64,000 nucleotides of DNA from Streptomyces sp. Ag109_O5-1 (GTDB taxonomy: Bacteria > Actinomycetota > Actinomycetes > Streptomycetales > Streptomycetaceae). The position numbers were made by a program, and so were the translations under genes. The stretch covers positions 2,542,001 to 2,606,000 of the forward strand of contig NZ_RKQF01000001.1 in NCBI RefSeq assembly GCF_003814875.1, written 5' to 3'. Each line of letters begins with the position of its first letter. Position 1 is the stretch's first letter. The notes under the pieces are model-generated. The model had not been told where the DNA came from and did no database searches. It worked only from the letters and a program-made list of their open reading frames with translations. This document shows positions 51,834 to 61,592 of the stretch, piece by piece.

Positions 51834-52825
51834 GATGCGCTCCGCTCAGCGTTGAGTTTCCGCAGCACGGCCACGACCGTCCGCTGGGCCAGGTCGATCT
51901 TGAAGGTGTTGTCGGACTGAGGCAGGGCGGGGGCGAGTTCGGCGGCGGCGGCCCTGGCGAAGTTCTCGTCGGTGGCTTCGGCGCCGAGCAGCAGCTCTTC
52001 CGCGATGTGTGCCCGCCACGGCTTGGTCGCGACGCCGCCGAGCGCGAGGCGGACCTCGGTGATCCGGCCGTCCTCGACGGCCAGCGCGGCGGCGACGGAG
52101 ACGAGGGCGAAGGCGTACGACGCGCGGTCGCGGACCTTGCGGTAGCTCGAGTGCGCCGCGGCCGGCACGGGCGGCAGCTCGATGGCCGTGATCAGCTCGT
52201 CGGCGGCCAGCGCCGTCTCGATGTGGGGGGTGTCGCCGGGCACGCGGTGGAACTCGGCGATCGGGACGTGCCGGATACCGTGCACGCTCTCGACCTCTAC
52301 GACCGCGTCGAGCATCACCAGCGCCACCGCCATGTCCGAGGGATGCGTCGCGATGCAGTGCTCGCTGGCCCCCAGCACGGCACTGCCGCGGGAGAACCCG
52401 CCGATCGCGTCGCAGCCGCTGCCGGGCGCGCGTTTGTTGCACGCCGAGGCCTCGTCGTAGAAGTACATGCAACGGGTGCGCTGCAGCAGGTTCCCGCCCA
52501 CGGTCGCCATGTTCCGCAGCTGGGCCGAGGCCCCCAGCAGGATCGCCTTGGCCAGCACCGGATAGCGGGTCCTGATGAGCGGGTCCGCCGCGAGGCGGCT
52601 GTTGGTCACCAGTGCGCCGACGCGGATGGTGCCGTCCGGGAGTTCCTCGATCCCGGTCAGCGGCAGGCGGGTGATGTCGATGACCGTCGCCGGGTGCTCG
52701 ATGCCCTCCCGCATCAGGTCGACGAGGTTCGTCCCGCCCGCGAGGAACTTCACGTCCTCGCTGTCCGCGATCGTGCGCAGCGCCGTGGCCGTGTCCGGTG
52801 CGCTGAGGTAGGAGAACGGCTTCAC
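51830..52825 (-). CDS. FAD-binding subunit of the molybdenum hydroxylase
   Basis: 331 residues from GTG at 52825 with GGAGG nine bases upstream; its start overlaps the iron-sulfur subunit stop. KFLAGGTNLVDLMREGIEHP is the FAD motif and ASAQLRNMATVGGNLLQRTR the second. The cysteine-containing insert CMYFYDEASACNKRAPGSGC matches the [4Fe-4S] insertion known in PaoB (YagS), which supports the aldehyde-oxidoreductase assignment. Passes electrons from the 2Fe-2S subunit to the final acceptor. Confidence 0.9.
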   Translation of the reverse strand: MKPFSYLSAPDTATALRTIADSEDVKFLAGGTNLVDLMREGIEHPATVIDITRLPLTGIEELPDGTIRVGALVTNSRLAADPLIRTRYPVLAKAILLGASAQLRNMATVGGNLLQRTRCMYFYDEASACNKRAPGSGCDAIGGFSRGSAVLGASEHCIATHPSDMAVALVMLDAVVEVESVHGIRHVPIAEFHRVPGDTPHIETALAADELITAIELPPVPAAAHSSYRKVRDRASYAFALVSVAAALAVEDGRITEVRLALGGVATKPWRAHIAEELLLGAEATDENFARAAAAELAPALPQSDNTFKIDLAQRTVVAVLRKLNAERSAS

Positions 52826-53316
52826 TTCGCGACCTCCTTGATCGCCGAGACGATGCCGTTGTACGCGCCGCAACGGCACAGGTTGCCGCTCATCCGCTCC
52901 CGGATCTCCGTCTCGTCCAGCTCTCCGCCGGTGTCGGCGAGGTGCTCGGTCGCCGCGCTGGGCGCGCCTTCCTTGTGCTCGGCGAGCATGCCGATCGCCG
53001 AGCAGATCTGGCCCGGAGTGCAGTAGCCGCACTGGAACCCGTCCGCACGGACGAACGCCTCCTGCAGCGGATGGTCGACCCCCTCGATGGTCGTGATCTC
53101 GCGGCCCTGGTACTGCACCGCCAGTGCGAGGCAGGCGTTGATCCGCCGGCCGTCGGCCAGCACCGTGCAGGCGCCGCACGCGCCCTGGTCACATCCCTTC
53201 TTGGTGCCGGTCAGGCCCAGATACTCGCGCAGCGCGTCGAGCAGGCTCACCTGAGGCGCGACGTCCAGCTTCTGGGCGGACCCGTTGATCCGCAGCTCGA
53301 TCTCCACCGTTGTCAT
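52822..53316 (-). CDS. 2Fe-2S subunit of the molybdenum hydroxylase
   Basis: 164 residues from ATG at 53316. The plant-type ferredoxin cluster is CDQGACGACTVLADG plus NACLALA, and the second cluster is FQCGYCTPGQI plus MSGNLCRCGAYNGIV. The ATG chosen starts the conserved ELRINGSAQKLDV; I see no export signal in this form, although in-frame upstream codons (about 15) exist. First gene of the four-gene operon, divergent from a TetR gene. Confidence 0.92.
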   Translation of the reverse strand: MTTVEIELRINGSAQKLDVAPQVSLLDALREYLGLTGTKKGCDQGACGACTVLADGRRINACLALAVQYQGREITTIEGVDHPLQEAFVRADGFQCGYCTPGQICSAIGMLAEHKEGAPSAATEHLADTGGELDETEIRERMSGNLCRCGAYNGIVSAIKEVAK

Positions 53317-53602
53317 TCCTCCGGTTCGCCCGTGGGCTCTTGAGGGGGCGCCATCAGGCACATAGGCCAGGACCAGAGGGACTCCGCTCCGCGGACTTCA
53401 GAAACCGCCGACCGGGGAGCCGAATCATGAGAGGAGGTCCATGATCTAAAACAGGAACGTAGCAGTTAGGCCGATTAATCGCATCACCCTTGTCGCAACT
53501 TTACATTCCCACGCAACAACGTTGATGCAAATCAGTACAAATCCGCAGGTCAGGCGTATGGTCTTCGGTGCATCACGAATCAACAACGGGAGTGGATAGG
53601 TC

Positions 53603-54187
53603 ATGGGCCGACCCCTGCGGGCCGATGCCGCGCGCAGTGTGCGCGCGATCCTGGAGGCGGCCGAGCAGGTCCTGGCAGAAGACCCCAGCGCCTCCATGGA
53701 GCAGATCGCCGAGCAGGCGGGCGTGGCCAGGACGACGGTGCACCGGCGGTTCGCCAACCGCCAGGCCCTCATCGAGGCCCTCGGCGCCTCGGCGAAGCGG
53801 CAGCTCATGGAGTGCGTGGACGACGCCCACATGGACACCGCCCCACCACTGGTGGCACTGCACCGCGTCACGGCGAACGTACTGCGGATCAAGAGCGTCT
53901 GGCGGTTCACCCTCGGCCACCCGCTCGCCGACACCCCCCTCACGGCGGAGATCTGGTCCGAGATCAACGCCGGCGCCCTCGAGTTCTTCGCCCGGGCCCA
54001 GCGTGAAGGGCTCCTCGCCCCGGACACGGACCTCATGTGGGCGCGGCGGGTCTACTACGCCCTCGTCGACGAGGCCCAGCACGGAGGCGGCGCGGATCGC
54101 GACCCGGACCAGGTCCGGCAGAACGCGGACGCACTGGCCACACTCGTCGTCGACACGTTCCTGCGCGGCGTGGGACCCCACGGCTGA
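53603..54187 (+). CDS. TetR-family regulator of the molybdenum hydroxylase operon
   Basis: 194 residues from ATG at 53603, with GGGAGTGGATAGG before it. HTH: RAILEAAEQVLAEDPSASME and IAEQAGVARTTVHRRFANRQ. Helical ligand domain follows. It is divergent from the hydroxylase operon across 286 bp (53317-53602) of relatively AT-rich DNA that contains AACGTTGATGCAAATCAG but no clear palindrome. Position strongly suggests it regulates that operon. Confidence 0.86.
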   Translation: MGRPLRADAARSVRAILEAAEQVLAEDPSASMEQIAEQAGVARTTVHRRFANRQALIEALGASAKRQLMECVDDAHMDTAPPLVALHRVTANVLRIKSVWRFTLGHPLADTPLTAEIWSEINAGALEFFARAQREGLLAPDTDLMWARRVYYALVDEAQHGGGADRDPDQVRQNADALATLVVDTFLRGVGPHG

Positions 54188-54284
54188 ACCGCCTGGCCGG
54201 CAGCCCCGTCTCGTCTTGCCCTCCGCCGCCGGCCGGACGATCGTGGACAGTGCCCCGACACGAGGCAGGAGGGCCAGGTGCGCC

Positions 54285-54701
54285 ATGCCTCGCACCGACG
54301 GGCCGCCCGGCCGACGCGCACGGCAGCCGGACAAGGCCCACGCCGACGAGTCCGTGACCATAGCGGTGACGGACGGGGACGCGCGCGTGGCCTACTGGAG
54401 TCGCGAGGCCCAGGAGCTTCTGGGATACACCTCTGTGGAGATCATCGGTCGGCCCTTGGACGATCTGCTCGGCGCCGACGGTGCGACGCTGCGGCATCGC
54501 GACGGCAGTGTTCTGGAAGCGAAGGCCCACCTGAGCCCGTTGCTCGGGGCCGCACAGCAGCACTTCCTCGTCACGACCGTTCCGTCACCGGGGACGGGGA
54601 ATCTACAGGACCTCATGTGGTGGCTGCTGGAACAGCAATCCCCGTCTCTGTCGATCTATGACCGTGATGCGCGGCTGCTGTGGGTTCACGATCCTCGGTA
54701 A
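54285..54701 (+). pseudogene. PAS-domain fragment of a larger sensor or phosphatase
   Basis: 138 residues from ATG at 54285 with GGAGGG upstream. VTDGDARVAYWSREAQELLG and TSVEIIGRPLDDLLG form one PAS domain, and MWWLLEQQSPSLSIYDRDAR starts a second that is cut by a stop. Proteins that begin this way in Streptomyces usually continue into a SpoIIE/PP2C phosphatase or kinase, and nothing of that follows. Probably a truncated gene, although a short PAS protein cannot be excluded. Confidence 0.6.
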
Positions 54702-54849
54702 GCGCCAGGCAGCAGACGTGGCTGACGACATCGCCGGTGACAAGCTCCAGGTCGTGCACAGCACCGAGCTCGCGAACCGTGCATTCTGTGCTCGACCGCC
54801 CTCCGGAAGATCTGCTCCAGCAGCCGGCCCAGTCTCCAGACTTCGTCGG

Positions 54850-55090
54850 ACGCCGCCGAGTCGGTCGTGCCGAGTATTCCAGGTGGGCAATTCGGTCTGG
54901 ATCGGTGATCGGCGCGGGCACCGGGCGCAGTGGGACCTGCTGACGCTTGCCCTGGCGGGCACGATGGGAGTTGGAGAACTTCTCGTACTCGCGCAGGGCA
55001 TGGCGCAGAACCGCACAGTCGCTGGTCAGGCATGGTCTTGCGGAGCCGTCGGTGGCCGGGAAGAGATCGGCCACGCAGTTCGCTTCGGCA
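54850..55090 (-). pseudogene. Integrase-core (rve) transposase C-terminal remnant
   Basis: CLTSDCAVLRHALREYEKFS followed by NSHRARQGKRQQVPLRPVP and APITDPDRIAHLE is the typical end of an rve-type transposase (REYExxYNSHRPHQ... PITDPxxIAHL). The last part (RRHDRLGGV) is in another frame and the catalytic core is gone. The 55091-55489 stretch up to the MMPL gene holds no other gene I recognise. Confidence 0.65.
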
Positions 55091-55489
55091 CGCAGACGTC
55101 TTTGGGCCTCCGGCTCTCCAGCCCGAAACACCCCAGCTCAGCCACCACCCCACACACCAACAAGCCCCCCCTCCCAGCGTCATCAGGAGCAGGAGCAGGT
55201 CACCGGAGATCGAGCGCCGCCGGTCCACCGCGCACAGCGGGCGAAGGCGCTCGCGAACCCGGCATCGGGCATCGCCCCATTGGCGTTCTTCACGAAGGGC
55301 AGGAACGCAACGACAACGGCTTCGTCGTTTTCTCGTCAGGCGGAGCCATTCGTCCCCTGGTCTACTGCGATCGCGGTAGAGACAAGTGTCTGCGAACGCC
55401 CAATGACGAGAGACCGCAGCGATGCGAACGTGAGAGCGGGCCGGGATCGTCGGCCCGCTCACGTGGCGTATCCCTGGAAAGGCTCGTCG

Positions 55490-57670
55490 ATGTCCCCTCT
55501 CGCCCGCTGGTGCCACCGGCACCGGCTCGCCGTCGTCCTGGTCTGGGTGGGCCTGTTGATCGGTCTGGGCGCCGGGGTCGGTGCGGCCGGCAGCGCCTTC
55601 GGCAACAGCCCGACCTCTCAGAACACCGACTCGGCCAAGGCCACGGCCCTGTTGCAGCACGCCTCCAACAGCGCGGCGGGCAAGAGCGGCCGGGTCGTCT
55701 GGCAGCTGAAGGACGGCAAGGTCACCGAGCCCGCGGCCGAGCGGGCGATGACCGGCGCGCTGGGACGCATCGCCCACGCGCCGGGTGTCGCTTCCGTGAC
55801 CAGCCCCTACACGCCGAGCGGCAAGGCGCAGGTCAGCAAGGACGGGAAGACGGCCTACGCCACGGTCGCATTCGACCTTGACGTGGCCGACGCCCAGATC
55901 GACCACGTCAAGGAACTCGCGACCGCCCCGGAGGCGAAGAGCCTGCACATCGCGCTGAACGGGCAGGCGTTCACGGTCAACCCCGCCCCGAACCCGGTCG
56001 CCGACGCCATGGGCATCGTGCTCGCCTTCGTCGTGCTGCTGTTCGTCTTCCGGGCGGTGTGGGTGGCGGTGCTGCCCATCCTCACGGCCATCGTCGGCGT
56101 CGGCACCTCCGCGGTCGCCGTGATCCTGCTCAGCCACGTCATCACGCTGTCCGACACCACCCTGACCCTCGGCTCGCTGATCGGTCTCGGCGTGGGCATC
56201 GACTACGCCCTGTTCATCGTCAACCGGCACCGCGCCAACCTGAAGGCGGGCATGGATACGGCCGAGTCGGTCGCCAAGGCCCTCAACACCTCAGGCCGGG
56301 CGGTGGTGTTCGCCGGGCTGACCGTCGTCGTCGCGCTGCTCGGCATGCTCACCCTGAACGTCGGCATCATCAACGGAATGGCCATCGGCGCGGCCGTCAC
56401 CGTCGTCCTCACCGTGCTGGCCGCCATCACCCTGCTGCCGGCGATGCTCGGCATGATCGGACCCCGGGTCCTCAGCCGCCGCGAGCGCAGCGCCCCCGTC
56501 GCCGGCACGAGCGGGACCGATCTGTGGGGCCGGTGGGCCACACGGGTCCAGACCCACCCCAAGGCCCTCGGTGCCATCGTGCTCGCCGTGCTGGCGGCGC
56601 TCGCGCTCCCGACCCTGACGCTGCGCCTGGGCGCGGCCGACGACGGCAACCTGCCCACGACGTCGACGAACCGCCAGGCGTACGACATGATCGCGGACGG
56701 TTTCGGGCCCGGCTTCAACGGCCCGCTCGTCCTCGCCGTCCAGGCCCCCACCGCCGCCGACAAGGCGGCCGCGGCGAAGCTGGTCACCGCCCTTCAGCAG
56801 GTCGACGGGATCGCCAGTGCCGGCGCCGCTCCGATGAAGGAAGGGCAGACGGCCGGCGTGATCTCCGTCGTGCCGACGACCTCCCCGCAGGCGGCGGCCA
56901 CCTCCAACCTGATCGGCCACCTGCGCGACGACGTCATCCCGTCGGCAGAGCGGGGCACGTCGATGAAGGTCTACGTGGGTGGTCTCACCGCGAGCAACGA
57001 CGACTTCGCGTCGGTGCTGCTGGGCAAGCTGCCGGTGTTCGTGCTGGTGATCGCCGCGCTCGGGTTCCTGCTGCTGACCGTCGCCTTCCGCAGCCTGCTC
57101 ATCCCCGCCGTGGGCGCCGTCCTCAACATCCTCAGCATCGGGGTGGCCTTCGGCGCGATCGTCATCGTCTTCCAGTACGGCTACGGCGCCTCGCTCCTCG
57201 GACTCGGCGCCGCCGGACCGATCGAGTCGTTCGTACCGATCCTGGTCGTCGGCATCATGTTCGGCCTGTCCATGGACTACCAGGTCTTCCTGGTCAGCCG
57301 GATGCGCGAGGAGTGGGCCCACACCGGCGACAGCCACCGGGCCGTGCGGGTCGGACAGGCCGAGACCGGCAAGGTGGTCGTCGTCGCCGCCACCATCATG
57401 TTCTGCGTCTTCGGCTCCTTCGTGTTCGGCGGCATGCGGGTGATCTCCGAGTTCGGCGTGAGCCTCGCCGTGGCCGTCGCCGTGGACGCGCTGCTGATCC
57501 GGATGATCCTCGTCCCGGCACTCATGCACCTGTGCGGACGGGCGAACTGGTGGCTGCCGCGTCGGCTGGACAAGGCACTGCCGCGGGTGTCCGTGGAGGG
57601 ACCGCCGGACGAACCGGAGCGGCAGCCGCACCCGGTGCGGGAGCCGCAGCCCGTCGGTCCGGCCGACTGA
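55490..57670 (+). CDS. MMPL-family transporter
   Basis: 726 residues from ATG at 55490. Membrane helix near the start, an extracytoplasmic loop of about 130 residues, five or so helices (GIVLAFVVLLFVFRAVWVAV, GLGVGIDYALFIVNRHR), then a repeat of the layout in the second half (ILVVGIMFGLSMDYQVFLVS, MREEW). GxxxDY motifs, GIDYALF and SMDYQVF, are the proton-relay signatures of the RND/MMPL family. Such proteins export lipids or drugs. Its position before a two-component system, 91 bases from the kinase gene, suggests joint expression. Confidence 0.9.
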   Translation: MSPLARWCHRHRLAVVLVWVGLLIGLGAGVGAAGSAFGNSPTSQNTDSAKATALLQHASNSAAGKSGRVVWQLKDGKVTEPAAERAMTGALGRIAHAPGVASVTSPYTPSGKAQVSKDGKTAYATVAFDLDVADAQIDHVKELATAPEAKSLHIALNGQAFTVNPAPNPVADAMGIVLAFVVLLFVFRAVWVAVLPILTAIVGVGTSAVAVILLSHVITLSDTTLTLGSLIGLGVGIDYALFIVNRHRANLKAGMDTAESVAKALNTSGRAVVFAGLTVVVALLGMLTLNVGIINGMAIGAAVTVVLTVLAAITLLPAMLGMIGPRVLSRRERSAPVAGTSGTDLWGRWATRVQTHPKALGAIVLAVLAALALPTLTLRLGAADDGNLPTTSTNRQAYDMIADGFGPGFNGPLVLAVQAPTAADKAAAAKLVTALQQVDGIASAGAAPMKEGQTAGVISVVPTTSPQAAATSNLIGHLRDDVIPSAERGTSMKVYVGGLTASNDDFASVLLGKLPVFVLVIAALGFLLLTVAFRSLLIPAVGAVLNILSIGVAFGAIVIVFQYGYGASLLGLGAAGPIESFVPILVVGIMFGLSMDYQVFLVSRMREEWAHTGDSHRAVRVGQAETGKVVVVAATIMFCVFGSFVFGGMRVISEFGVSLAVAVAVDALLIRMILVPALMHLCGRANWWLPRRLDKALPRVSVEGPPDEPERQPHPVREPQPVGPAD

Positions 57671-57761
57671 GACCGCCGTACTCGCGGGTCGGCGACAGGC
57701 TGGGGTGACCCGCCCGTCGTCGGCCCGCGCTTCGTACATTGAGGAAATGCAGGTGACAGTG

Positions 57762-58925
57762 ATGAGGCGGTGGCTGGCACACCATGCCCGGATCAGGGAC
57801 GCACTGCCCGCGGTGCCGGTGGTCCTCGTCGCCGTGGCCGCCACGGCCGCGGGAACGTCCGGCTGGCACGCTCCCCGGGCAACGTGGGTGGCGTGGACGG
57901 CACTGTCCTGCGTCCCCCTGGTGTTCCGGAGCCGCTGGCCGCTGCCCGTCGTCGTACTCACCCTGGCGGTCGATCTGACCGGCATGGCCCTGGCCCCGGA
58001 CCACGCCTTCACTCCGGCGGCGAGCCTCGTCGCCCTGTACACACTCGCCACCCGCAGCGACCGGCGCACCGCCTGGATCACCGGCGTCACCGCCTCGGTC
58101 GCGATCACGGGGGTCTACGCCGCCACCCACCACGAACCGCTCCTGGTGGGTACGAGTCTGCTGCGGTTCGACTTCGCCATCGCGGCGACCGCCCTGGGCG
58201 ACGCCGTCCGCAGCCGCCGCCGGCACCTCGCACAGGTCGAAGCGCGCGCGGAAAGCGCCGAGCGCACCAGGGAGGAGGAGGCCCGGCGCCGCGTCACCGA
58301 GGAACGCGTGCGCATCGCCCGCGAACTCCACGATGTCGTCGCCCACCACATCACCCTGGTCAACGCCCAGGCAGGCGTGGCCCATCACCTCATGCGCACC
58401 GACCCGGACCGGGCTTACGAGGCGCTGGCCCACATCAAGGACAACAGTCGGGCCGCCCTCGACGAACTGCGGGCCACCGTCGGCCTGCTGCGCCAGTCCG
58501 ACGACGCACCCGGCTCCCGGGCCCCCATTCCCCGCCTGGCCGACCTCGACGCCCTGGTCAGCGGTGTCCGCAGCGGAGGTCTGTACGTGTCGCTGTCACG
58601 CACGGGTGTCCCCAGGCCGCTGGCACCCTCCACCGAACTGACGGCCTACCGCATCATCCAGGAAGCCCTCACCAACACCCACAAACACGCCCGCGCGGCA
58701 CACGCCGAGGTGGCCCTGGAGTACGGTGTCACGGCCCTGCGCGTCACCATCACGGACGACGGTCCGCCGCACGCGCCCAAGAGGCTCGGCACCGGTCACG
58801 GCCTGATCGGCATGCGCGAACGTGCCACCGCCGTCGGCGGCACCGTCACCACCGGACCACGGCCCGAGGGCGGCTTCCGGGTCGTCGCCGAACTGCCCCT
58901 CTCCCTCACCCCTGGGCCCGCGTGA
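57762..58925 (+). CDS. Sensor histidine kinase (NarL-type partner)
   Basis: 387 residues from ATG at 57762, five bases after AGGTGA; ATG at 57747 is possible. Four to five membrane segments fill the first 150 residues, then a coiled coil leads to the HisKA_3 site RIARELHDVVAHHITLVNAQ with the phosphorylated His. The ATPase domain has NTHKHA, TDDGPPH and GHGLIGMRERATAVGG. Partner of the response regulator 31 bases downstream. The input is probably membrane-related; the MMPL gene upstream may be a target. Confidence 0.9.
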   Translation: MRRWLAHHARIRDALPAVPVVLVAVAATAAGTSGWHAPRATWVAWTALSCVPLVFRSRWPLPVVVLTLAVDLTGMALAPDHAFTPAASLVALYTLATRSDRRTAWITGVTASVAITGVYAATHHEPLLVGTSLLRFDFAIAATALGDAVRSRRRHLAQVEARAESAERTREEEARRRVTEERVRIARELHDVVAHHITLVNAQAGVAHHLMRTDPDRAYEALAHIKDNSRAALDELRATVGLLRQSDDAPGSRAPIPRLADLDALVSGVRSGGLYVSLSRTGVPRPLAPSTELTAYRIIQEALTNTHKHARAAHAEVALEYGVTALRVTITDDGPPHAPKRLGTGHGLIGMRERATAVGGTVTTGPRPEGGFRVVAELPLSLTPGPA

Positions 58926-58956
58926 CCGGCCTCAAGAACTCAAGGAAACACCGCCC

Positions 58957-59634
58957 ATGACGATTCGCGTCCTGCTCGCCGACGACCAGGCCCTCCTGCG
59001 CGGCACCTTCCGGCTGCTCATCGACGCGCAACCCGACATGGAGGTCGTCGCGGAGGCGTCCAACGGCCACGAAGCCGTACAACTGGCCCGTTCCGAGCGG
59101 GCCGACATCGTGGTGATGGACATCCGCATGCCCGAGGTCGACGGCATCGAGGCCACCCGGCTCATCGGGCAGGACGAGGACCTGGCGGGCGTGAAAGTGC
59201 TCGTCCTCACCACCTTCGAGGTCGACGAGTTCGTCGTCGAAGCACTCCGGGCAGGTGCGAGCGGCTTCCTCGGCAAGGGCATCGAACCCGCCCGACTCCT
59301 CGACGCCATCCGGCTGGTCGCGGCGGACGAGGCACTGCTCTCCCCCGTCGCGACGAAGAAACTGATCGCCCGGTTCCTCACCCAGCCATCCCCCGGCTCG
59401 CTCGCCGACCCCCACCGCCTGGCCACCCTCACACCGCGGGAGCGCGAGGTGATGACCCTCATCGCCACGGGCCTGTCCAACGGCGAGATCGCCGAACGCC
59501 TCTTCGTCACCCCCGTCACCGTCAAGACGCACGCCAACCGCGCCATGGCCAAACTCGGCGCCCGCGACCGCGCCCAACTCGTCGTCATTGCCTATGAAAG
59601 CGGCCTGGTCCGCGCCGGAGAGACCCAACCCTGA
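58957..59634 (+). CDS. NarL/FixJ-type response regulator
   Basis: 225 residues from ATG at 58957. Receiver domain: VLLADDQALLRGTFRLLID at the start, VVMDIRMPEVDG with the phospho-acceptor Asp near residue 54, and LVLTTFEVDEFV. C-terminal LuxR HTH: LTPREREVMTLIATGLSNGE and VTPVTVKTHANRAMAKLG. Cognate partner of the kinase just upstream. Confidence 0.92.
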   Translation: MTIRVLLADDQALLRGTFRLLIDAQPDMEVVAEASNGHEAVQLARSERADIVVMDIRMPEVDGIEATRLIGQDEDLAGVKVLVLTTFEVDEFVVEALRAGASGFLGKGIEPARLLDAIRLVAADEALLSPVATKKLIARFLTQPSPGSLADPHRLATLTPREREVMTLIATGLSNGEIAERLFVTPVTVKTHANRAMAKLGARDRAQLVVIAYESGLVRAGETQP

Positions 59635-59734
59635 ACCGGGTTCGATGCTCGGCGCCCGCTCTGCGGGGCGTCGGTGACGCCTTCGACGGCGTCCTGGACC
59701 GGGTCCTCGTTCTCGATGTCGACCGATGCCGACG

Positions 59735-59966
59735 TCAGCATCGCTGCCAGCTCGCGCCGGGCAGGGTGGCGCCGATCGCGTTGACCAGGCCCGTGTGGGC
59801 GTCGGAGATGACCAGTTGGACGCCGGACAGGCCGCGGGCGATCAGGGAGCGCAGGAAGGCGAGCCAGCCGGCGCCGTCCTCGGCGGTGGCCACGTCTAGG
59901 CCGAGGATCTCGCGGTGGCCATCGGCGTTGACGCCGACCGCGATCAGCGCGTGGACGTGCAGGCCG
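59735..59966 (-). pseudogene. IS256-type transposase fragment
   Basis: HVHALIAVGVNADGHREILG, LDVATAEDGAGWLAFLRSL and GVQLVISDAHTGLVNAIGA lie in order as in the middle of IS256/IS1081 transposases, ending GASWQRC at an immediate stop where the family continues RVHF. A different subfamily from the IS at 13272. No ends found; old remnant. Confidence 0.75.
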
Positions 59967-60044
59967 TCGGCGGGATCCTCGGCAGTCTGCCTGCCACAGC
60001 GCGCCGGGAGCGGCACGTCGGCGGACTCGGCCGCCTCTTGGGGC

Positions 60045-60223
60045 CGCAGGGGCGCGTTCCCACAACGCCGGTGCTGCCGGACAGCGGCACCCAGTTCCGC
60101 CTGTTCGAGCAGACTGTCGCGCTCGTAGGCCGGGTGTCAGTGGGCCGGCCGGTGGTGCTCGTCGTCGACGACCTGGGACTCCCGCATTCCGGGTTCTGGA
60201 GGGGGAAATCCCGCCAAGCATGA
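60045..60223 (+). pseudogene. Fragment of a LAL-type ATPase regulator
   Basis: TQFRLFEQTVALVGRVSVGR and PVVLVVDDLGLPHSG resemble the Walker B part of a large ATP-binding LuxR regulator (compare VLIVADDLQWLD at 2253). There is no Walker A, no HTH and no start. The rest of 59967-60453 holds no gene I recognise. Confidence 0.55.
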
Positions 60224-60453
60224 TGCAATACGATCGAAATCCGGAGCCGTACCGCCCGGTTAACAGGGCGACAAACCGCAGGGAAAGAAACCGCGGGCGA
60301 TCATGCCCAGCGCCCCCCACGCGCGACACTTCCGGAAAACCTGTGCCACACAGCACGTCTCGGCCAAATATCGTGGCGATGGCGAGGAATACTGCGCTCC
60401 ACGACGGAACATAGAATTCCGAATCATTGATCGAGCGCGGGAGAGCGTTTCCC

Positions 60454-61296
60454 TCAGTGTTCCTGACGGGTGAGCTCCGCGGTCGCCAGCCAGCAGGCCG
60501 AAAGCGGAGCCACCGTACGCCCGTGGCCGATGCGCGCGTCGTCGCCCGCGTACACCCGGACCCGCCAGCCGTGGCCGCCGAGCCATTCCGCCAGGTCGTC
60601 GCGGGCGGAGAGCCACTTGGCGCCCTGCTCCTCGACGCGTTCGCGCACGGGCCTGCCCTCCTCCTCCAGCATGGCCGCCTTGAGGTGCTCCAGCATGAGC
60701 CGGCTGCCCGGCGCGGACAGTTCGGTGAGGCCGGCGACGAGCGCCTCCCCGGCCGCGTCGGTCAGGTACATGAGCAGGCCCTCGACCAGCCAGACCGTGG
60801 GCAGTTCGGGACCCGCAGCTCGCAGGGCCGACTGCCAGTCCTCGCGCAGATCGGCCGCGACCCCGACGCGCTCACAGGCCGGCGGCAGCCCGGAGCCCTC
60901 GACGAGAGCGTCCTTGAACCTGGTCATCTCGGGCAGCTCGACCTCGAACCAGCGGGTCCCGGCCGGCAGGTCCAGCCGTACGGTACGCCCGTCCACACCG
61001 GCGGCCAGCGTGACGACCTGATGGACGCCACTCCGAACCCCGGCGAGGATCTCGTCGTCGAAGAACCTCGTGCGTACCGCGAAGTACGTGGGGAAACCGC
61101 GAGCGCTGTGGTGCGTCTGCTTGATCACCTCGGCCACGTCGGCCAGGACCCGATCCTCTGAGAGTGCCGAAAGCATCGCGGCCGCGAGCGGGTCCCGGAA
61201 CAGTGCATCCGGACGCTCGCTTTCCAGTTGCCGCATCCACGCGATGAAGAGTGCGGTCTGCCCGACTCCGCCGGAGGGTGCCTTCACCTGCACCAT
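60454..61296 (-). CDS. Class I SAM-dependent methyltransferase (LCMT/PPM1 type)
   Basis: 280 residues from ATG at 61296, seven bases after GGGGAGG. VVTLAAGVDGRTVRLDLPAG is the SAM motif of the leucine-carboxyl-methyltransferase-like family common in actinobacteria, with AVRTRFFDDEI before it and LVEGLLMYLTD after it. Family members methylate carboxylates or hydroxyls of small molecules. It is divergent from the Lrp regulator across 296 bp. Confidence 0.87.
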   Translation of the reverse strand: MVQVKAPSGGVGQTALFIAWMRQLESERPDALFRDPLAAAMLSALSEDRVLADVAEVIKQTHHSARGFPTYFAVRTRFFDDEILAGVRSGVHQVVTLAAGVDGRTVRLDLPAGTRWFEVELPEMTRFKDALVEGSGLPPACERVGVAADLREDWQSALRAAGPELPTVWLVEGLLMYLTDAAGEALVAGLTELSAPGSRLMLEHLKAAMLEEEGRPVRERVEEQGAKWLSARDDLAEWLGGHGWRVRVYAGDDARIGHGRTVAPLSACWLATAELTRQEH

Positions 61297-61592
61297 AAAA
61301 TCCTCCCCAAGACGAGTTCGATTCAACGAAAAGGAGCGAGGCTGCACAGGTTGATCGCCGGCCGTGAAACACCCCGTCGAAATCAGCGAATACTGCCTGG
61401 CAACTGAGGCGGTAAAGAGAGCCCTTGAGAGGGCCTGTCCGTTCGCCGTGCGTGCTCCGCTACACCCGGGCATCTACGGCCCGAGCGGTGAACTGACGGA
61501 ATTCTGCGGGGCCTTGGGGCTGCGATGGTAGCGTGCTCTGCGCTATCTTCAAGTTTATTCCACGGAGCAGGTCCCCATTGAAGGATGTGTGC

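Noticed and set aside
55380..55391. AGACA-AG-TGTCT dyad 100 bp above the MMPL gene
   Set aside because: Arms of only five bases, no second copy and no adjacent repressor gene; could be chance.
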